64,000 bases of DNA from Pardosa pseudoannulata (Eukaryota; Arthropoda; Arachnida; Araneae; Lycosidae), in contig CM063502.1 of NCBI GenBank assembly GCA_032207245.1, positions 112,869,199 to 112,933,198 of the forward strand, written 5' to 3'. Positions 37,057-49,665 of the stretch are shown piece after piece. The position numbers were made by a program, and so were the translations under genes. The notes below the pieces were generated by a model. That model saw nothing but the letters and a program-made list of their open reading frames with translations, was not told the DNA's origin and did no database searches. How positions within the stretch are numbered: position 1 is the stretch's first letter; the number at the start of each line of letters is the position of its first letter.

Positions 37057-38640
37057 TCAAAAGATACAGCTTAGCGTACAAAGAACTCTATGTATGTTTT
37101 CTCATTATTGCTGTTGTTTTACAAAGTTTTCTGACAAATTACACTCTCTTCTATTAAAAGAAATATTCCCACTTTCTGAAGAGTCTGTGAAAGCATTAAA
37201 GTTGCTCAAGACCCATGAAGCACAAGCATCATTCTCTGTAATACTCCCTCTAGAGTAGAAACGGGGGCTTCTGAGATTGCTATTGAAGTCTTTAAGCTAA
37301 ATGTCCAATAATTTTCTTCTCAAAAACACTTAATGCTGCTGAGCAAAGTCATTCAACTGTTGGGAAAGATGATTATGCTATTGTTGAATGCCTGTAAAAC
37401 TGGAGACATTGAATTATCAGAAAACACATTGAGATCCTTATAGACCAAAGATCTGTAGCCTTCATGTTTGACCAGCATCACTGAAGTAAAACAAAGAATG
37501 AGATGGTTGCTTGAGCTAGCTAACTTAAAATATAATAATATGAATGATATATCCTGAATGATATAATTTATCATTCAGGAAATAGAGATACAACAGCAGA
37601 CACTATGTCTAGAATTACTGCAACCACTTACGAAGGGATCAATCTTAAAGAATTATATGGTTCCTTATGTCACCCTGGTATAACCTAAATGCATCACTGG
37701 ATTAGGGCTAAGAACTTGCTCTTCAATTTAGATGATATTAAGAGAGTTATCAATGCCTGTCTCTGCTGTAATGAGTTAATGAGGCAACACCTCACTTTTT
37801 GCAGGAGTGAGGGACAGTTGATAAAGGCAACTTTGAAAGATTAAACTTAGATTTTAAAGGATTTTTGTCTTTTTCAATCAACCAAAAATCACTTCCTTTT
37901 GAGTGTAACTGATTTTTGCTTTTCCCTATATGGATATTTTTGCTTCAACCATTATAGAAGTTTTGGGCAATGTGTTTTCTCTTTTTGGAACACCAGCATA
38001 TATCCATTCAGATAGAAGAGCTTCTTTTATAGCACATGAACAAAAATCTTTTCTCACTTCATGTGGTATAGCTACTAACTAGTAGAACCATAGTAAACAA
38101 CCCTCAAGGAAATGGCCAGGTTGAAACATATAATAGAATGATATGGAAGACTGTACTCTCAGCTATGAAAACTAATGAACTTGGAATTGAGCAGTGTGAA
38201 GAATTATTTCAGCCAGCCATTCATTCTATTAGATCATTGCTGTGCATTGCAACTAATGCTATTGTTCATGAACATATGTTCACTCATCTAAGGCAATCAT
38301 TTAATGGCTATTCTTTACCTACGTAGTTAACCAAACCTGGTCCTGTATTAAGGAGAATTACATGCAGAATAATAAATATGACCTAATTGTACTGGAGGGG
38401 AATCGATCAAAGTCAATCCTGATTATACATTTGTGAGATTACCAGATGAATGTGAGTCAAGTGAGTCTGTTGAACATTTGGCTCCCAGAGAAGACTTAGC
38501 AAATAAGAAGTCCCTGCATAATCCATTTTTAAATTAAGGAATGGTTCCACCCAATGGTACTTTAAACTTACTGCTGAGAAAGGAGCATCTTCTAAAAACA
38601 AAGACCAAATTCCTGTTTTGTGTTAGTGAATTCTGAATTT
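37057..38640 (+). pseudogene. Gypsy-like RNase H and integrase, decayed
   Basis: Continues the pol gene after the insert with TLCMFSHYC, KFSDKLHSLL and EESVKALKLLKT. It then passes through broken RNase H to an integrase zinc-binding region (LYGSLCHPGI ... CLCCNEL, near 37650-37780). The catalytic core is near 37880-38110 (phrases such as LLSVTDF), and NPQGNGQVE-type wording is broken by a shift at about 38100. A frame at 38138-38326 holds the following region. Stops are frequent. Confidence 0.8.
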
Positions 38641-38776
38641 TCTCCTGAGGATGCTATTAAGTCATCTGCCCCAAGCACTTCCTCATCTGTTAGACTGAGA
38701 TATCCAGCTGCATAGCTCAATGGCTATGTTGCTGACTTTAGATTCAGTGACTGAACTTTAAATTAATGGGGATGAA

Positions 38777-38955
38777 TGTCATATTTAATATAACTATTTT
38801 TTTTTCTAGTAACACTTAATCATTGTTTTTAGTTTGGAAACAGCACATTGCTGCTTACTTTGTATGCATGCAGTTGTTCACAATTAAGATGTGAATTCTA
38901 ACTGATTAAAGCCTTGTAAAGGTATTCTTGAAATGTTCTATCTATTCTATTACAG
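38777..38955 (+). repeat. 3' LTR of the gypsy-like element
   Basis: About 178 bp starting TGTCATATTTAATATAAC after a purine-rich ATGGGGATGAA and ending near TTCTATTACA. It aligns with the two parts of the 5' LTR. The end is placed at the last clear match. Confidence 0.78.
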
Positions 38956-40379
38956 TATATGTTTTGCGACCAAAATAAAAAGGAATTACAGTCTACAAGA
39001 GAAAATATTTTACTAATTAGACTTATAATTAAATAGTGGCTTGTTGTTAGTAATTTAGAGGTATATTTAGTAAAATACTTTCTCTGGTAAGAGTTGAAAT
39101 GAGCAACACAGATGTGAACTGTGAAAGTTTACATAGTATAATATACAAGTGTGAAAGAAAGTGCTATTTTTAAAGAATGTGTAAAGTGTTGTGTGGTGGA
39201 AGCTGTGTGCAATATCAATAAAGGCAAATAACACAATATAACAGAATCACACAAAGATTTATAGGAAATTTAAGATTCTATGTACAAAAATGTTTAACAA
39301 GTAATAACAAGTTATTTAAATTATCAAGAAACAAATTTGTAAAAGATGCAATATAAAATAAGATTTGTGAGACAAATAAAAGAAAGGGGTAATATATTGT
39401 GCAAGCCATTTTCAAGATTAATTTTTCAGATACTTTTTGTTGTTCAGATATAGGGCATTTAAAAGGACAAAATTCTTGTTTTTAGAATATTGAATCTGTT
39501 TTTAAATAAAGGTTTATTTTTTAAAAATTCATATACTATAACATAGCAATGTACACACATCTTTCATATACTTATCTGTAATCAGCAGCATAACTAATTA
39601 CAAGGTAAGTGTAACTACCAAAAGGAGGCACCTAACATTGAATTATAAGACTATCACTCTCATGCTAATCTGACTATGCTGTGGTTGTAATTCCATTTGT
39701 AAATGAGCTTCCATTTGTAATACTGCTCTATTTCCAGAGTTTGTTCAGTTTTATTAAATATGTTTTGTTAATAGTTCTAACATTCCTCATTTAGAATAAA
39801 TGTAGATTTTACACGTGTTAAATTCTTTGGAATAGGATACCAGCTAGTTTGAAGTGAACATCAAATTGGTGGATGGATTTTATCATGTGCTATGTCTAAC
39901 AAAATCATTGTGCAATTCAAATGTTATTAAGGATAAAACAAATGCTGTGAAGTTCCATCATATACTCTTTGGACAAGCTCTCAGTGCAGTTATTTAGGAA
40001 ATTATGTCTGATTTTTGGAAACAGCTATTTTAGCACTCTGTGTTATAATCATTTCTTATTAATGTGGATATATATATTTTTTTTCTGGATTACTGAACAT
40101 TCAACTCAGCGTCATGGTAAGCCGTTTGTTTTCTTTCCCCGAGTGCCATTATTCTTATCTACTTGTTCAGACAGCCTTGTAATGCATGTATATGAATAAG
40201 TATGTATATACGTTTTACACTCAGGAATCAGTCGTAAATTTTCTATTACCTCTTGTAAATCACCTTATCTCTTTATCTCATCTTTTATTTTAAAATTTCT
40301 TTTATTATAAATACTAATTAAACAATATAATGTGTGTTATAACATTTTTTCTCATCTTTCACTCAAGGCCGAATTTGGC
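38956..40379. other. AT-rich stretch without recognisable gene
   Basis: Nothing beyond low-complexity AT-rich sequence and short frames; no RNA gene or element end was recognised. Confidence 0.5.
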
Positions 40380-42660
40380 AGAATTGTCATTGGTAGATGA
40401 CTGTTCTGAAAGATTGAAATTCCATCTTCATTAATAAGGAAAATGCACCAAGAATCAGGGGATCAAATAAACGATGAATTCTGAAAACACTGGCTTCTTA
40501 TACCACAACCGCAAATAATACTTACTTTGTCAGCTATATAATTAGAAGAACTTGCCATCAAGGCAGGTAACATAAGCGAATCTTTCGATACAATTTGAGT
40601 ATTATTGTGGCTTCTCTACGAGAGAAGTGAAATCAGGCAAGAAATAACAAAGCTCACTGAGGCTAATGAAACATTTACGTCGGTTAAGATTAAGAGAATG
40701 GTTTAGATAGCTCTTCTATTAGTAGAGTGCATTGGAGGAATAGAAATTGCACAGTGAATGGGAGGATATTTGTATCACTCCAAATTTGGAGAACAGACTT
40801 CAAGTGAAAAGCTCCTTGTGAATTTACAATTCAGGAAAACTTTTAATGAACTCCCATTGTTCGATCAACTGCAATTTAAGAGTAGTAAAATTTAGACGAT
40901 TCATCATTAGACTCCCCCTCCCCCCTCAAAATAAATAAATAAAATAAAGAAGTTTATCTCATCTGCTGAGGAATTGCCATTTGCATCCTACTGTACAAAC
41001 CTAAGTCACCTGTGGAAACCTTTTCAGAGATACAACTATTTTCTGCCAACGGATCATAAATTCATGCCTGCGGAACTCACTTTGTTAGTTTAGACCTAAA
41101 TTTACAACCAGCATTCAGATGACTTTTTATCTTGGCAAAAGTAAACAAACCCATAGTAGGAGCCTATTTCCTCAGCCATTAAGGCCTTCTCGTTTACTTA
41201 AAGATAGGATGTTTACGAGACCCAAAAAGTTCTTGGATTACTGAATAATGATCGATTTCCAGTCGTAATACTTCAGTTACGCTGGTAGCCAAAACCAAAC
41301 AAATTTTAATAAATATCCTGAAGTGTTTATACCGTACTCATACAACCAACAGATATGACATAATACTCTCTGGTGAATACAAACCACAGGTCGACTTATA
41401 AACCACAGGTATATTGTAGACACGAAGACTATACCCTGAACAGCTGATAATAACGCAACGAGAATTCTAACATATGCTCAACCGTAGCATTTGTCGTCCA
41501 AGCAAACAAAATTAGTCAAGTCTATTGCGCTTTAAGCAAGATAACCGTCCTTGACCGACATCCTGTACCCCATCTTTTAGATTTTGCTAGTGAATTATAT
41601 GTAAGGTAATTTTTTCGAAAATGAATTTGATTATACAATACAATCAGATTCCGGTACAACCACTTTGTAAATAAGATAACAACCCCTTTTATTTTATTCG
41701 AATTTTTACATTTACCATTTTGATTATCTAGAGCCATACAAACTTTTCAGCGGTTCATTGATGAAGTTTTTTGCTGGCAGAAATTTGTTCTGCTTATCTT
41801 GACGATATTTTAGTGGCTAGTAAATCTGAAAATGAACATCTTCAACATTTGGTGACAGTTTTCCACAGATTTGCAGTATATGGCATTATTATCGATGCTT
41901 TCAAATGCGTGCTAGGAGTTAACTACAATTTTTGGGTAAACCAACCTACGTGGGATATAAAACCCATGCTTTAAAAAGTCTAGCCCATCCTAAATTTCGC
42001 CAAACCCCAAACGTCAAACAAGGTTAGACCATTTTTTGACCTACTTAATTATTAACGGTGAACAGTTTCTCATGTCGCGCAAATTCAAATACCTCTTACT
42101 GGCATTCCTACAGGTATTAGTCGTTGAAAGCACAAAAGTGCACCAATCAAGTGGTCACCACTAGAAAAGGATGCATTGTAGCTAGCAGAAGCTTTTGTCA
42201 TAAAATACCCCATTTCCCATACAAAACTAGTGGTTTTCGCTGATGCCAGTGATAGGGCTATCGTTATACCTTTTGGTTACATTAGGGAAATATAGACAGT
42301 AACTAAAACTTTTATGTTCTCAGCAAAATTGAGCCAATCACAATAGAAATGGTATCGATAGAGGTGATAACTAAAAGAAAACGTAGGATAGACGTAAAGC
42401 TCTTTATCAAAGACAATGAGCCTTACTCAGTTTATTCGATGATCAAATATGTCAATCATATATTAAAAGAGCTTACTTTCACCGTCTTTACATTACAGAT
42501 CACAAGACTTTGATCTCTGCGTTGAACAAAAAGTTCGACGAATATTCTTCTAGACATGAGCTATTTAGTCAATTAACACGGACATCAGATTTGTCAAAAC
42601 TGTAGGTAATGTATCCCGGCTGATTTGTTGTCACATATCAAGGCAATCAACTTTCTTGAG
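40380..42660 (+). pseudogene. Ty3/gypsy gag-pol remnant
   Basis: A gag-like stretch at about 40540-40690 (EELAIKAGNISE..., REQ/EI-type helices) is followed near 41025-41170 by a protease-to-RT linker with IIGA-like wording in broken frames, similar to the element at 62950. The RT active site is clear at 41795 (YLDDILVAS), then FKCVLGV. RNase H traces (VFADASD near 42235) and TDHKTLISALNKKFDEYSSR near 42505 follow. Many stops and frameshifts. No LTRs were identified. The linker wording ties it to the lineage at 9655 and 62301. Confidence 0.78.
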
Positions 42661-43799
42661 TTTCTTAAATTTAATTCCATACCGTTGTGAAGAAAAGGAC
42701 CTGAAAACAAGAGCGCAATTATTTCCGTGTGGACATTGTTCTTTGAATTAGACAATAAAAGTAAATCTCGAGTTACACCTAAAGTCGACCAGTTCGTTCC
42801 CAGGCCCTTTAACATTTAAGAATGAAAAGTCTTAAGCTAGTGATTTGAGGCTCACCTTCAGGTCGTAATACTTAGAGGGAAAAGATTCCAGATTCCACCG
42901 AATTAAAACTAACCCGTCCACAGTGCAACTTTTAATGTGGTAAGTAACCAGATTTTCCTTCATGAATATACAATAAAAGTGTACCTTTTCTCACTAAAAC
43001 CTATCTGTAACCTATGTGTAACGTTAAGTTATCGAGAGAATTTTTCTTTGGCGCTCTGCCGCACAAAGTTTTTACATTCCCTTATATAGTGACATAAGGG
43101 TGCAAGCGGTCACACCTCTATTAGGGGAAGGAGATTTTCTCTGATGGCTTTGGCTATTCTGGGACTCGGAGGTCATGGCAATAGAGGGCTATTGTGGGAG
43201 CGAAATGATTAATCTAGTTTGGTTTAAATATGTTTAATCGTGTAACACACATAGAGCTATATATGTAAAATATTGAAAATTTAGTATAAACACAACTAAA
43301 ACATTTTCCTCAATTTTAATTCATTATCGTTTACTCCTTTGACCATGTGGCATCTCATAGGTACGCACGATTCAGTCGATTTTTTAGTGCTGACTTAGCA
43401 ATTTTGGGCAACCGTCTGGCCTGTTAACAGAAAACAGAATTGCTGAATGTACGAATTTGTCTGGTAAAGTATGCCTGTTTTGCTCTAGAGTTGCCAAATT
43501 TTTGTCGTTTTGCTGTCATCTATTGTAGTAAATAGAGGTTTGCTGAATGTATTCCGAGTTTAGAAGTTTTAGCGTTATAAGATGATGTGTTAAACGCATT
43601 AGGTCTACTACACTCTTCTTCTGGAAGTTGAAGAGAAATAATATGAAGCGAGGGCAATTAAGACTTTGCTGAGTCCAGCCCATGCAAAGCAAATTTGGGT
43701 TAGTTTCTAAATGTTCAGGTTAAGATGACATACAAGTTCATGAAATCTTCGTTATAGCTGACCTATAAATAAATACTCACACACATGTATATATATACA
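42661..43799. other. No recognisable gene
   Basis: Mixed-composition DNA downstream of the gypsy remnant. It could include its integrase in unreadable form. No motif is supported. Confidence 0.4.
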
Positions 43800-43959
43800 T
43801 GTGTGTGGAGGGGTGACCACCGGAGGCCATGGTACGAGAAGGTTAAGTCCAATTCTGTTTACAGAGTGACGTGAAATAAATTGCGTTTTACTTAGTATTT
43901 GTTAATGAAGTTAGCCTGTAGTGTGATGACAAAACTGAAATTTGTCCCGTTGAATACAG

Positions 43960-44017
<58 letters not shown>

Positions 44018-44028
44018 ATTTCATACCA
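43800..44028 (+). repeat. 5' LTR of a gypsy element (with internal (TA)n)
   Basis: Starts TGTGTGTGGAGGGGTGACC (exact first base uncertain within the TG run). It contains a (TA)n array at 43961-44015 and ends CATACCA directly before a primer-binding site. No second copy is in the window, so the call rests on the primer site and the gag downstream. Confidence 0.6.
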
Positions 44029-44048
44029 CTGGTGGCAGCTAGTTGGAT
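44029..44048 (+). promoter_or_regulatory. Primer-binding site
   Basis: CTGGTGGCAGCTAGTTGGAT follows the LTR end. TGGTGGCAGC is a common tRNA-primer complement in Ty3/gypsy elements. A poly-A run (44070-44104) follows. Confidence 0.65.
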
Positions 44049-44065
44049 TTCAGATCCTCCTGCCG

Positions 44066-44107
<42 letters not shown>

Positions 44108-44190
44108 AAGAAAATTCTTGCGGATTAGGAAAATTTTTCTCGTGTAGTAGGATTTGGAATATTATCTTAAACCCGTCTGCGCTTCGAGTT

Positions 44191-44270
44191 TATTGTGCAG
44201 AGAAGAGCGGTATTGTGTCCAGCGCCTACAGTCTATTGTGCAGAGGAGCGACGTCTTTTGTGTTCGGCGC
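44191..44270 (+). repeat. Duplicated ~40-bp block in the gypsy leader
   Basis: TATTGTGCAGAGAAGAGCG followed by a TGTGTCCAGCGC tail is repeated as CTATTGTGCAGAGGAGCGA followed by TGTGTTCGGCGC. A partial third unit near 44285 has GTGTGCAGC. The repeat lies between primer site and gag, where packaging or translation signals usually sit. Function is unknown. Confidence 0.7.
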
Positions 44271-45014
44271 TCAGCTTTCCCGGAAGAGTGATTTCGTGTG
44301 CAGCAACGGTAGTTCAACCAAACGTCAAATGGGTAAGTCAATCTATAATTTCCGCTTGAGGTCGTTATTTTTATGTTTGTGTGAACAAAATATTTAATTG
44401 GAAAATGCTTAAAGAATTTTTTTTTACTAAATTGAAAAATGTATAGTAAATCATTTTAGAGTTCAGAATCTTGTGCAAAGAATTTTGTGTAAAAATAAGT
44501 TAAATTTTTTTTTATATAGTTATGATTATTTAAGTTAATGTAAAGAATCTGTGCTGAGTTATACTGTTAAATTGCGTAAATACTGGTACATTTGATTTGA
44601 TTGTGTTATAAAAGTAAAATTTTAATGTTGGAATTTACAATTTACACTCCACGGTTACGACTAAGACTGTTCAGTGGTTATAATAAATGCAAGAGAGTTC
44701 AAAATTCATAGGTTTCTTATATATTTTTGTAGTAAACATTTGATACCGTTGTGCTTGTGTAACTTGTGTAAAATTTAATCGATTTAAAATCTTAATTTTA
44801 AATTCATTTTTTTTGCATTGTGTAATTGCAACCATTTTTATTATTATTTCGTTGTGTGTATTATCTGAATATCATTTTAAGCATTATAAATATTTCTAAA
44901 TTGATCATTGTATTCTGTGTATTGGTTAGTTAGTACTGTGTTGATTGTATCGTGTTGTGAGGGTCGTGTAGTATTTTTTTTTTTAATTTTGTGTTTGTAT
45001 TAGAATTTTAAGAT

Positions 45015-45936
45015 ATGACATACCTTGTAAGATTTAAAAAGATTGATTTGTTGGCTCTAGCTTATGAGATGAATGTGGAAACTAGTTCAAGAGATAGGAT
45101 CGCGGATATATGTGACAAAATTAAAAGTGCTCCTAACTATGACGAGGAGATTTTTAGGGCTTGTTTGGAGCAATTAAAATCAGAAAGGGAAGAAACTAGG
45201 GCCGAACGAGAGGTTGCAGAATCTAGGGCTGAAAAAGAGGCAGAGACAGCATACGAGCTTGAGCGATTGCGTCTTATAAACGTGGCAGAAACGAGTTTAG
45301 GATCGTCCAGATCAGAGACTTATCGATCCAAACGGGAGTTAAAAATTTTGATGCGCCCTTTTCACCTTGAGCATGCCGAAATTTTGCTATATCTGAGTTT
45401 AGTTCGAAAGACAAGCCAGTGTAGCGGGAATTGAGGAAGAGGAATGGGTTTTCTAGTTAATTGCGCTGTTACCTCTTGAAATTTCTCTAAATTTAATTAA
45501 GGAACCAGAGGACAGAATGAGCGATTATCAGTATATAAAAAAGGTACTGTTAAGCCGATTTAAGATGAAACCGGAGGCATGCCGGATTAAATTCACGTCC
45601 CTACAGAAAACCACTACCTGGAAAGATTTAGTATTTGACCTGTGAACATACTTAAATCATTGGTTAGAAGGAATGGAGGTAGTTAATTTTGACACCTTAA
45701 AAGAACTTTTGGTAGCAGATCAGTTAAAAAGGCGGGCTACCCCAAAGATGAAAGAACATTTCCTAGATATTTGGGGTGAAATTAAGGATCCTGCAGAATT
45801 AGGAGAAAAACTAGACAGTTTCAAAACTGTTAGAAAGATCCGAAAACCAACCCATTCGAAATTTCCAAATAACGAGAAGCGCCTTGAAAGAGCAAAGGGG
45901 AATTCGGAAAAATGTGTATATAGCTGCAAGGTGTAA
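45015..45936 (+). pseudogene. Gypsy gag polyprotein, 5' element fragment
   Basis: The ATG at 45015 opens MTYLVRFKKIDLLALAYEM, followed by a charged coiled coil (EREETRAEREVAESRAEKEA, residues about 58-78) and RELKILMRPF. The frame breaks near 45430, and the SCAN-like capsid region continues in other frames: SDYQYIKK and LLSRFKMKPE near 45520-45570, then EVVNFDTLKELLVADQLKRR at 45676 and DPAELGEKLDSFKTVRK. A CCHC knuckle and pol are missing; the element ends by about 45940. The gag architecture (coiled coil plus SCAN-like) is, from memory, frequent in chelicerate gypsy elements. Confidence 0.78.
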
Positions 45937-46331
45937 ATAAACCATTTAATCAAGAAGCACCTGCTTCTTCATTGTGTCACCTGAAACAGGAGCCGGATAC
46001 ATTACAACAGATATGAAGCTAGAAAACTTGGAGAATATGAAAGACCGAATTCGACCAAAACTTTGTCTGGTCTATTAAAACCATGGACTAACTAATGTGA
46101 TCACATATTTGGAATTGTAAATACTCTGTCTCTCCTTCTTTTGTTTTATTTTTCAGATTTATCTAACTGCACTGAGGACCCTGCCTGACGAATGGTTGAG
46201 CTCTCTGTTGTTGCCCGCCAAAAGCCGCGCCGATGAACACGATTATGCTTTACGTGTGAGACTGAGAGATAAGGACTGGAGGGGAAGTCCAGTACTGCTT
46301 GCGGCGCCTGACGTGAAAGGATAGGTTTTAC
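45937..46331. other. No recognisable gene
   Basis: Mixed-composition segment between the gag remnant and a Harbinger-like terminus. No motif is supported. Confidence 0.4.
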
Positions 46332-46334
46332 TTA

Positions 46335-46445
46335 GGGCCAGTTTCACCAAAGTCGTTTGACGGCTAATCGGGATTAACTCCTGCACCAACCAATGATGGA
46401 ATGCAATTTTCCGTTTAAACAGAGATTAATCTCGGTTAGACATTA
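46335..46445 (+). mobile_element. Single Harbinger-like terminus, interrupted
   Basis: TTA (46332-46334) followed by GGGCCAGTTTCACCAAAG resembles PIF/Harbinger ends. After 111 bases it is cut by a second similar terminus at 46446. The partner end was not found. Confidence 0.5.
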
Positions 46446-46720
46446 GGGGCCATATTCACCAAAATCGGGGTATCCAGGATCAAATGACGGATCAGGGAAT
46501 CTGTAGATCAGCGATAACACGCCGTTAACTGTGACTTAACTGGTGTCATATGCTCCAAGAGTGGATTCCCCGATCTACCGATCAACTGGCAAAAATTTTG
46601 TAAGCTATGTTTTGATTGGTCGGTGACCGAAATTCTCACCCGGTTGCGTACGCATCGTGTTATTTATATGGCGAAAATCTCAAGTCTTTAGTTTATAGTA
46701 TTCGGCGCAATATTATTAAT
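46446..46720 (+). mobile_element. Left Harbinger-like terminus, GGGCCATATTC family
   Basis: TTA followed by GGGGCCATATTCACCAAAAT. The opposite-strand end at 53209 reads GGGCCATATTCTCCACGATT. Both ends have CpG-rich subterminal DNA and an inward ATGGCG (near 46670 and 53022). The flanking trinucleotides are TTA on the left and TAA on the right, which is not a direct repeat, so the two ends may belong to separate insertions. Confidence 0.55.
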
Positions 46721-47594
46721 TTTACTTATGCTAAAGTTAATATATTATTTTTCCAAATCGTTCTAGTTAGCCAAAAATAATTCAAAGCATAGCATATTTA
46801 GCTCAGATTAAAATGTTATATTATATTTAAGATTTATTTTGATAAGAATTTAATGATTTTACAATTGACATTAATTTAATATAATTTTTTTACAATTGTG
46901 CTTTACAAAATTTTCAACTGCTTTTTAAATCAAAATTTGTTTTGTTGATCACCTTTTTAATTAATTTTTTTCTACACATAAATTTATAAAGAAACCTTGC
47001 CAATATTATTCTCTTACTCTTATACACATCTTTACTTTTATTAGCATTACTTTTATTAGCTAATTACTTTTATTTATTATTATTTTTTTACATTTTTAAT
47101 GACTTGAAAAGGCATTATGAAACTTCACATCTTGTTTTATCCAAATTTTAGTTCAGCAAAGCAGCTAAATCTTACTCATTGATTTGGCATGGTTTGATTT
47201 TTTTTTTTTTAATTTTACATTACATATATTACATTAATAAAGTACTGAAAGTTATACTTTTTAAGTGAAAGTTGTCAACACTTCTTTAAGACTATGAACT
47301 TATTTTGATATTCTTTAGCATTAATGGAAAATCAAATGTCCAACTTTTAGTATATTTTCTTTCCTGCTTTCCTTGATGAAACTCTGTTCAAATATATTCC
47401 TTTTATTTTTCACCTTTAAGGTCATGAATACTAATAAAAATTTCTACTTATATCCTATTTAATTTATGACCTCTTCTATTCATCATTCTTTGAGGTTAAT
47501 CAAAACAGTTTTAAATTTTTTAGAATGTGTTTAATGATTATACATATTTTGATAAAAATATGTATAATATAAAAAATGATTATACATATTTTGA
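46721..47594. other. AT-rich stretch, no gene
   Basis: Very AT-rich with no motif. It lies between the Harbinger-like terminus and the duplicated segment. Confidence 0.45.
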
Positions 47595-48310
47595 TATAAA
47601 AATTTGAAACAGGAAGGTGAGAAAATATTTAGATGAAGCATGAACTGAATGCAAGCTGCATCATACAAAGTTTGGGCAAATGAGATTGTCATATTGTTAA
47701 AAGCTGCCTTTTTATTGTGTTGCTCAATAAGATTAATAAACACATCTAGCAAAAGTGAATGACTTATAAATATTCTCATTCAAAGTAATTTTTGATGAAA
47801 ATTTTTACAAGATTAACTGATTAAATGAATTTATTTAGTTTCACAGCAATGTAAAAGTCAAATCTTGTAGTATTCAATGTTTACTCATTTCCCACTAACC
47901 GCTTGAGTCTAATAGGAATACAAGGTACACAAATAAATTTCATATAATTTTTTATAGTTATGTGTTATCTATATAATTATCTGTTATGTTTTAGAATATT
48001 CAAAAACTGAAATAACATTTCTTTTATTTCTCTACAGAGTTCAAATCTTAATATGATAATTTTGAGAGATAACTGTTAATTTTTAATTATTGAACTACAT
48101 TAACTTGTAAATAATACATAATTTGTAAAATGACTAATGTATTATGTAAATGAACGTGCTGGCCATATATTAACAAAACTTGCAAACATAGGAGGATTTT
48201 CTGATTTACCTTGAAGAATTTTATAAGAATATTATGCAAATAAGGAATATTTACTCAAAGTTGGGCTCATCTATATGTGTTAAGCATTTAATATGTTACA
48301 ATATTTATAT
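47595..48310 (+). repeat. Diverged duplicated segment, copy 1
   Basis: Two blocks match further right: 47600-47910 with 49180-49475 (for example 'gttaaaagctgcctttt', 'tttagtttcacag', 'gtcaaatcttgta'), and 47925-48305 with 51930-52315 (for example 'ttagaatattc', 'gataactgttaatttt', 'tgtgttaagcatt'). The order is conserved; copy 2 is split by the element at 49666. Confidence 0.75.
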
Positions 48311-49179
48311 GTCTATATGTATATTAACATTTTAACAGTTTAAATCATGTCTTGTTTGTTTTTATTTTAAAAAATCAACAAAATGGTAGATTTTAATTAA
48401 AGTGATACATATTTCACTTTAATTGAAAATATATAAAGTAAATATATAAAGAAATGTATAAAGTAATATAGACATGCTGCTTTAACTCATTATAGCCAAA
48501 AAAACACTCAAATAAATACTGCTTAAATTCTTTATAGCAGCATTCATCAAGTATTCATCTAGCTTTCCATTGTCAAAACATTTTATGAACTAAAATAAAA
48601 TGTTCAAGCCATGTTTATATAAATATTTTTTGTGACAAGAACAAACTATGCATATGCTTCTATGCACTATTAGAAGCATTTAATTTTGTACAAAACAATA
48701 AATCTTATCACATTGTGTTTAGATAAAACAATTTTTTGTTTGCAAGAAAGAACTTACAAGCAACTACTGTCCCTCAAAAGTTGTAAAATTCACAGCATAA
48801 ACAATGCTTATATTTCTTTTCCATTAGAAGAGTTATTTTATTTCTTAAAAAATATACACATATACTGTTATAATAATGTTGTAACAAAAAATCATCTCCT
48901 TTACAGTATAATAATAAAATTTTATAAAATAGATTAACAACCGAACCTTGAAAAATGGAATATCTGATATTATTACACAAGTAACTCTTCTAAATTGAGT
49001 ACTATATTAATAGGACATTTGCAAAAATACAAATTTGAAGGTGTGCTGCATTTGTTCAGAAGAAAAAAGTATCTTGATGGATAGTTATAGAAAGAATTAA
49101 GGTATATGATTTTTTTTTCCTGAAATGAAATGCCTACAATAAAAAAGTTTTAAATTTTTAAGGTTAATTAAATTAATAA
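48311..49179. other. AT-rich stretch between duplicated segments
   Basis: No gene or element end recognised; open frames near 48686-48980 are low complexity. Confidence 0.45.
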
Positions 49180-49665
49180 GAAAGGAAGGAGAGAAAATAT
49201 TTAGATAAAACATGAAATGAATGCAAACTATATCATGTAAGGTTTGAACAAGTACAACTGTCACATTGTTAAAAGCTGCCTTTTATTGTGTCTCTTAATA
49301 TGATTAACAACGAGCTTTAGCAAAAGTGAACGACTTACAAATATTTCTGTCAGAAATAATTTTTGCTAAAAGTTTTTACAAGAATAACTCATAAAATAAT
49401 TTTTATTTAGTTTCACAGCTATATAGTTGTCAAATCTTGTAAACTCACTTTCTATAAGTCGATTGAGTTGAAATTTTACATAAATGTGTAACTCTGATGC
49501 TAATGCAACTTCCTAGCAACATGGAGCTGATTTCTTAATTGAGAAGGAGGTCGAAGGACTTATGAATTGTTTCCTCATATGCCCATATACCAAAAATAAA
49601 ATATCTGTTTACATTTATGTGCACTATTATATTTCTTTAATGAAACAAAATGAAAATTATCAATA
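49180..49665 (+). repeat. Diverged duplicated segment, copy 2, left part
   Basis: Matches 47600-47910 at clearly reduced identity. It is separated from its right part (51773 onward) by the 2.1-kb element 49666-51772. Confidence 0.7.

Larger units (their letters stand above)
25600..38955 (+). mobile_element. Decayed Ty3/gypsy-like LTR element carrying nested insertions
   Basis: The 5' LTR (25600 onward, split) and the 3' LTR (38777 onward) share TGTCATATTTAATATAAC and, further on, 'ctaactgatta', 'agccttgtaaag', 'attcttgaaatg' and 'tctattctattac'. Between them lie decayed gag, protease, reverse transcriptase, RNase H and integrase in the gypsy order. After removing the LINE (25715-31048 plus one target copy) and the 3998-bp insert (33053-37050), the element is roughly 4 kb. 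Many stops and frameshifts show it is dead. I could not fix a target duplication (flanks ATTACC and GTATAT do not match). Confidence 0.85.
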
